A program made the translations under genes and the position numbers. The notes under the pieces were generated by a model, which saw only the letters and a list, made by a program, of their open reading frames with translations, ran no database searches and had not been told where the DNA came from. Shown in pieces: positions 60,065-64,000 of a stretch of 64,000 nucleotides of DNA (position 1 is its first letter; every line of letters starts with the position of its first letter). The DNA comes from Woeseia sp037968755 (GTDB lineage: Bacteria; Pseudomonadota; Gammaproteobacteria; Steroidobacterales; Woeseiaceae), in contig JBBKWB010000045.1 in the NCBI GenBank assembly GCA_037968755.1, positions 62,001 through 126,000 of the forward strand. Reading direction: 5' to 3'.

Positions 60065-61210
60065 ATGCTAACAAACAATTTACTGAGCTTTTTGTCGGTA
60101 TCGTGCCTGCTGCTTTCGTCGTGCAGCTCTTCAGGTTACCAGGAAAAATATCATTCTGAGTATATGTTCAGCGAAGCACAAAACGAGAAAATTGAAGCTC
60201 TTATGGCCGAGTACAATGCCCCTTCTTTGGGAATCGCGGTCATCAAAGGCGGAAAACTGGTTTGGACAAAATACTATGGATATCGATCTCCTGGCATTCC
60301 TGTCGATGCCTCAACAATGTTCAATACTGCCTCGGTTCAGAAAGCTGTTACGTCAGAAGTGGTAATCCATCTTGTCGAGAAGGGATTGGTTGATCTCGAC
60401 GAACCTCTATCAGCATATTATGTGCACCCGGACATCGCAGATGATCCTAGACACGAATTGCTTACCCCACGAATCGTACTCACTCATAAGACAGGACTTC
60501 TAAACTGGCCCTACGAGTACGAAGACGGCAAACTATCCTTTGTGAATGATCCCGGCACTGTATACGGATACTCAGGCATGGGGTTCATGATATTGGCTCG
60601 GGCCTTAGAGAATAAGTTAGCTACGCCGTGGCCGACGATCGTCCGTGACGAGATTTTTGATCCATTGGGAATGCGTAACGCTTCGGTGATTCAAGAACGA
60701 TGGATGGACGGAAAAGCCGTAGTTCCTGCGAATGCCAAAGGCGGGTTTCAAACAGACTTCACGCTCGACTACGGATACTGGAATCCAGCTGATGATCTTT
60801 ACGTAACCGTCGAAGACTATGCCAAATTTCTGATCGGAGTCGCGCACAATGAAGGCGTCGGGGAGGAAATGTCCGCCGAACGCGTTCGGGTTCAAAGTGA
60901 CTTGACCGAGAATGAGATTTGGGGTTGCGACGGTGTAGTGGATCCGTGTCCATCACCATTCGGTCACGGCCTGGGTTGGTTTGTTTTTGGATACGATGGT
61001 GTATTGAACATCAACCATGGCGGCAACGATCTGACTGAGGCAGCCATCGGCTACATTGAACCGCAGACCGGCGACGGTGCAATCGTTTTCGTGAATTCTA
61101 CGCAGGGTGTATTGCTATGGCCGAAAGTTGTCGACGTCATCGATAGTCACCAGAAATTTACGAGTGTCTTCCACCACGTTATTGACAAATTTCTCACGCC
61201 GAAAGAGTAG
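60065..61210 (+). CDS. Serine hydrolase of the beta-lactamase/transpeptidase-like family, lipoprotein
   Basis: 381 residues. Lipoprotein signal with lipobox LSSC (Cys20). Class C/esterase-type motifs: S90-x-x-K93 in TASVQKAV, Y169 in YGYSGMG (the Y-x-N position) and NHGGNDLTEA near the C-terminus (the K-T-G equivalent). Such proteins are esterases, D-aminopeptidases or carboxypeptidases more often than true beta-lactamases. Codons are visibly less GC-rich than in neighbours (many A/T third positions), which suggests recent acquisition. It stands alone behind a boxA-like element. Confidence 0.85.
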   Translation: MLTNNLLSFLSVSCLLLSSCSSSGYQEKYHSEYMFSEAQNEKIEALMAEYNAPSLGIAVIKGGKLVWTKYYGYRSPGIPVDASTMFNTASVQKAVTSEVVIHLVEKGLVDLDEPLSAYYVHPDIADDPRHELLTPRIVLTHKTGLLNWPYEYEDGKLSFVNDPGTVYGYSGMGFMILARALENKLATPWPTIVRDEIFDPLGMRNASVIQERWMDGKAVVPANAKGGFQTDFTLDYGYWNPADDLYVTVEDYAKFLIGVAHNEGVGEEMSAERVRVQSDLTENEIWGCDGVVDPCPSPFGHGLGWFVFGYDGVLNINHGGNDLTEAAIGYIEPQTGDGAIVFVNSTQGVLLWPKVVDVIDSHQKFTSVFHHVIDKFLTPKE

Positions 61211-61340
61211 CTGAGCCTCAGGTTCGTATACCGATGTTGTCTCCTTCTGGCCGAGACTGACATCCAGATATCCTGAAAACAGCCATTCGAGCGGCAGGTT
61301 TCGGGAAAACAGGACACGCAACCTGGGCGGTAAGAAAGGG

Positions 61341-62060
61341 TCAGGACTTGCCGCTTGATCTATATACAGGAGGCTCGGCACTGCTTCCCACTGCGCCGTT
61401 TTCGCAGAATTGCCGGATTGTGTCGCCAACTTCTTCAAAGACTGTCTTCTCGTAAGTGGTCGACGAGAAATGTGGCGCACCCCAAATAATGGTCTTGCCA
61501 ACCCTATCCAATTGCCCAAGAGCAAACTCCCGTGGCAACCAGGCGAAGACCGAGTGTTCTTTCCTCGCGTGACGCATGTACCTAGATACCAGGCTCTGAG
61601 AGACCAGAATAAGTCGTGGCCCCCCTGTATTCACCAGATCATCAATGTGACGGGCGTGATCAACGTTGAAGAGAGACCAAAAGCTTTTCCACTCTGTTCG
61701 ACCTGTGGTTGGTCTGTCCAGAAGCTCCAAGAAAGAGACATGCGACGCATGTTCTTGACCAAGCTTCATCCAGGAAAAGCGACGATGATACGGGACTCCA
61801 CCGGTGTTCTTCTTTAACGGGTAGTTCGGCAACAGAAAGGGGTGGTGCACACCGTACTTCTTCCAGAACGCGACACCGTCCTCATGATATTCGACCACGT
61901 GTCGAAAGAAAGGCGGATCTGCCGAGATTTCGGGTGAGTAATTCGCATCCAGCCCAAGGACTATGATTTTTGACTTATATGGATCTTGGCCCTGATGCGG
62001 AAACGGATCTGCTGCAAAGAGATCGCGCAACTCTGGAGATGCGTGCAGTCCGTAGTTCAT
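61341..62060 (-). CDS. Unrecognised protein, possibly with a uracil-DNA-glycosylase-like fold
   Basis: 239 residues, soluble, no signal or membrane segment. The N-terminal piece SKIIVLGLDANYSPEI resembles the water-activating loop of the uracil-DNA glycosylase superfamily (G-x-D-P-x type). The later GGPRLILVSQSLVSRYM and TIIWGAPHFSSTTY could be the matching core strand and the His-containing loop. This is only a pattern impression; an unrelated hypothetical is as likely. It converges on the serine hydrolase gene and, like it, uses less GC-rich codons. Confidence 0.6.
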   Translation of the reverse strand: MNYGLHASPELRDLFAADPFPHQGQDPYKSKIIVLGLDANYSPEISADPPFFRHVVEYHEDGVAFWKKYGVHHPFLLPNYPLKKNTGGVPYHRRFSWMKLGQEHASHVSFLELLDRPTTGRTEWKSFWSLFNVDHARHIDDLVNTGGPRLILVSQSLVSRYMRHARKEHSVFAWLPREFALGQLDRVGKTIIWGAPHFSSTTYEKTVFEEVGDTIRQFCENGAVGSSAEPPVYRSSGKS

Positions 62061-62435
62061 TGCCTCATTGTACAGGGGTGGTTTGAACTTGGCGGCTATT
62101 CCTGACCCTGCTCTTCCCGCGGTTTGAGCACTTAGTCTGGGTCAGAACCTACCGCTGCCGCGCGACCTCTGTTGGCTGGGTGCCGTCTGTCACCATGGCA
62201 GTTCGCGGTGTTTCTGATCGTTTGCTATTTTGGTGCGGAAGCAGCCAGCCATGTGCAACACAATCTGGCACTGCATGTACGGCCAGATCCGGGTTATTAC
62301 AGCTAGGCAAGGCTACCCGGCGGTATCATCTACTGCGAACGCTGTGACGATCATCCCTGACTCCTGGACGGTGAAAGCCGTTGTTGCAGCAAGAGATGAC
62401 AGAGTTTCCAGGCGGAAACCCTGCCACTCTGAACG
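62061..62435. other. Non-coding gap; hairpin downstream of dsbA
   Basis: About 375 bp. A 69-codon frame at 62230 has no family and poor codon use, so I left it out. On the minus strand, 13 bp after the DsbA stop, 62400-62423 forms a 10-bp hairpin (cagggtttcc/ggaaactctg, one G-U pair) without a T-run; it may stabilise or end the message. Nothing else is seen. Confidence 0.45.
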
Positions 62436-63287
62436 CTAACGTACCGTTTCGCGATCAATCAGCTCGTCGATGAGCTGAATCAGCTGCGGGTAACCGCCGG
62501 CTTCGCCCGCGCCAGTGCGGTACTTGCCGTTCACGACGATAGCCGGAACGCCGGTGATGCCGTAGCGCCGCGACAGGTCTTCGGCCTTGCTCATTTTCTG
62601 AGCAACTTCAAATGACTTCCATGCGTTGCTGAAGTCTGCAGCGCTGACACCGAAGCGTTCGAAGATCGGCTGAATGGCCGACTCGGACGTCATGCGATTG
62701 CCTTTCTGGTGGTATTCCGCGAACACCGCCGTACGGAACGCTTCCTGGTCGGCCAGCTTGCCGTTCATGGCCAGCACTTCCTCGGTGTAATAGAGCTGGG
62801 CGTGCAATTTCACGAGCGGATTCCACATGGCCGGGATGCGCACGAAGCGGGCATTCGCCGGCTTGGCTGCTGCCCAACGGCTGATGATCGGTTCGAAATC
62901 GCGGCAATGATTGCAGCCGTACCAGAAAATCTCGGCAACCTCGACCTTGTCTGCGCCACCGATAGTCGGCTGTGTTGGCACCAGTCGCTGGTAATGTTTG
63001 CCATCCTGGAACTGCCATTGGCGGGCGGCGGACGTGTCGGCCTGCGCCAGCATCAGCGGGACTTCATCCGCGCTGACTTCTTCGGTGTCTGCCGAGGATT
63101 CTTCGACCAGGGTCGGCGTTGTGTTGCTGTCCTCGGCCGGCGGCTGGATGATCTCCTCCGGCGCGGGCTCTGCAATGTCATTACGCGGCGCGTCGGCCAT
63201 GGGATCGGCGCCTGAGTTTGATTCTTCAGCGCTACAGCCGCCTAAAGCCAATGCAGCAAAAAACGCGTAGACCAGCAGGTTCTTCAT
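62436..63287 (-). CDS. dsbA: DsbA-family thiol:disulfide oxidoreductase, lipoprotein form with CNHC active site
   Basis: 283 residues, longer than classical DsbA (about 190-210). The signal ends in lipobox LGGC (Cys18), then a 70-residue acidic, low-complexity linker (20-90) holds the thioredoxin-like domain. The active site is C125-N-H-C128 in EIFWYGCNHCRDFEP, where most DsbA proteins have CPHC. The cis-proline region is GITGVPAIVVNGKYR. It forms disulfides in periplasmic proteins. It lies 61 bp after a cytochrome c4 gene on the same strand, an arrangement common in gammaproteobacteria. Confidence 0.9.
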   Translation of the reverse strand: MKNLLVYAFFAALALGGCSAEESNSGADPMADAPRNDIAEPAPEEIIQPPAEDSNTTPTLVEESSADTEEVSADEVPLMLAQADTSAARQWQFQDGKHYQRLVPTQPTIGGADKVEVAEIFWYGCNHCRDFEPIISRWAAAKPANARFVRIPAMWNPLVKLHAQLYYTEEVLAMNGKLADQEAFRTAVFAEYHQKGNRMTSESAIQPIFERFGVSAADFSNAWKSFEVAQKMSKAEDLSRRYGITGVPAIVVNGKYRTGAGEAGGYPQLIQLIDELIDRETVR

Positions 63288-63348
63288 GAAATTACTCCGG
63301 GAACAATATGCAGTTTCTGACCGGGCGCGGCCGGAAAAGGTTCAGGGC

Positions 63349-63993
63349 TTACTCGCCCGATGGGACAACACCGCGCAGGCCTTGAACATAAGCGGCAACT
63401 GCCTTGATGTCGTCTTCATTAAGACGGGAGGCCACATCGCGCATGACGCGGGTGATGCCGTCGGATTTGCGGGTGCCGCTGGCGTAGTCGCGCAGTTGTT
63501 TCGCGGTATAAACCGCGTACTGGCCGCGAATGACCGGGTAAGCTGCAGCCGGGTTGCCTTTGCCCGTAGGGCCGTGACACGCGATGCAAGCTGAGATGGA
63601 CGAGTCACGATCACCACCGCGGTAGAGTGCCTCGCCCTTGGTAACCAGGCTTTCGTCAGAAACTGCCCGGCTGGCCGCCCGCTGCTCGGCAAAATACACG
63701 GCCAGATCGCGCATGTCCTGGTCTGACAGGAGCATGGACTGGGCGGTCATCAGTGGATCGCTGCGGGTGCCGTTCTTGAATGCCTGGAGTTGCCCCAGAA
63801 TATAGCTTGCATGCTGGCCAGCTATGCTGGGCCACATCGGGTTAACGCTGTTGCCATCGCTGCCGTGGCAGGCACCACAGGTGATGGCCTTGGTCTTTCC
63901 GGCTTCGGCCGAGCCATCGACAATGCTCTCGGCAAAGGCCGTGGTAACCAGCAACGATGCAATTAGCGCAGTAGCAGCAAACTTCAGGTTCAT
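63349..63993 (-). CDS. Diheme cytochrome c4
   Basis: 214 residues. Signal peptide to about AFAES, then two cytochrome c domains with heme motifs C39-GA-C42-H43 and C136-IA-C139-H140. Distal ligand methionines are plausible in DPLMTAQSMLLSD and GITRVMRDVA. The size and symmetry are those of cytochrome c4, a periplasmic electron carrier to terminal oxidases. It is upstream of dsbA on the same strand. Confidence 0.93.
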   Translation of the reverse strand: MNLKFAATALIASLLVTTAFAESIVDGSAEAGKTKAITCGACHGSDGNSVNPMWPSIAGQHASYILGQLQAFKNGTRSDPLMTAQSMLLSDQDMRDLAVYFAEQRAASRAVSDESLVTKGEALYRGGDRDSSISACIACHGPTGKGNPAAAYPVIRGQYAVYTAKQLRDYASGTRKSDGITRVMRDVASRLNEDDIKAVAAYVQGLRGVVPSGE

Positions 63994-64000
63994 ATCGTGA

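Noticed and set aside
62230..62439. 69-codon frame in the gap downstream of dsbA
   Set aside because: No family, no ribosome site and codon use unlike the neighbours.
1..64000. CRISPR arrays, tRNA or rRNA genes, prophage and complete insertion sequences
   Set aside because: I looked for regularly spaced repeats, cloverleaf T-arms, rRNA cores and transposase or integrase motifs and found none I could support.

Overview
This is a 64-kb chromosomal stretch of a moderately GC-rich, Gram-negative, probably marine gammaproteobacterium. The evidence is a TonB-dependent receptor, RND tripartite efflux, many lipoproteins with lipoboxes, a DsbA/cytochrome c4 pair, an Entner-Doudoroff operon and REP-like 'gggacagttacc' inverted repeats. 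A Woeseiaceae-like lineage would fit, but that placement is inference from gene content only. There are no rRNA or tRNA genes, no CRISPR array, no complete insertion sequence and no prophage. Almost all sequence is protein-coding, mostly in tightly packed operons with 4-8 nt overlaps.

Layout. 1-2.9 kb: the end of an Entner-Doudoroff operon (edd, eda, glk). 3.1-14.2 kb: an Asp/Asn beta-hydroxylase-like protein, two paralogous TPR-sulfotransferases in opposite orientation around a MetF-like protein, a TonB-dependent receptor and a secreted amidohydrolase, with two inverted-repeat clusters in the gaps. 14.6-20.9 kb: a GbsR/MarR-type regulator and a complete RND efflux pump, preceded by a 26-bp palindrome. 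21.1-26.1 kb (minus strand): a decayed E2 fragment, three translationally coupled lipoproteins and an unusual fusion of winged helix, membrane helix, SUMF domain and alpha/beta-hydrolase. 26.2-29.7 kb: a branched-chain 2-oxoacid dehydrogenase operon (bkdA1-bkdA2-bkdB). 30-36.7 kb: an MgtC-like protein, a flavin reductase, and a hybrid histidine kinase coupled to a GGDEF-EAL response regulator.

36.8-53.4 kb is the most coherent unexplained block. It holds a Rieske oxygenase, a PotFGHI-type ABC importer, an acyl-CoA dehydrogenase and a BetI-like regulator. Divergent from these is a six-gene run: HemL-like class III aminotransferase, two tandem FAD oxidoreductases of the phytoene-desaturase type, a GcvT-like THF-dependent protein, an ADP-forming acyl-CoA ligase and an aldehyde dehydrogenase. 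A perfect 18-bp palindrome lies between the divergent arms. The set reads as import, oxidative deamination or demethylation with one-carbon capture on folate, aldehyde oxidation and CoA activation of an amine or betaine-like compound. The substrate cannot be read from sequence.

53.5-64 kb: a PA2779/PA2778-type pair with a perfect intrinsic terminator inside the second gene's signal-peptide codons; a module of two DUF1538 membrane proteins, a P-II-like protein and a CBS protein; AzlC/AzlD exporter genes; an L,D-transpeptidase; a serine hydrolase with less GC-rich codons and a boxA-like motif just upstream; an unrecognised protein; and DsbA plus cytochrome c4 at the right edge.
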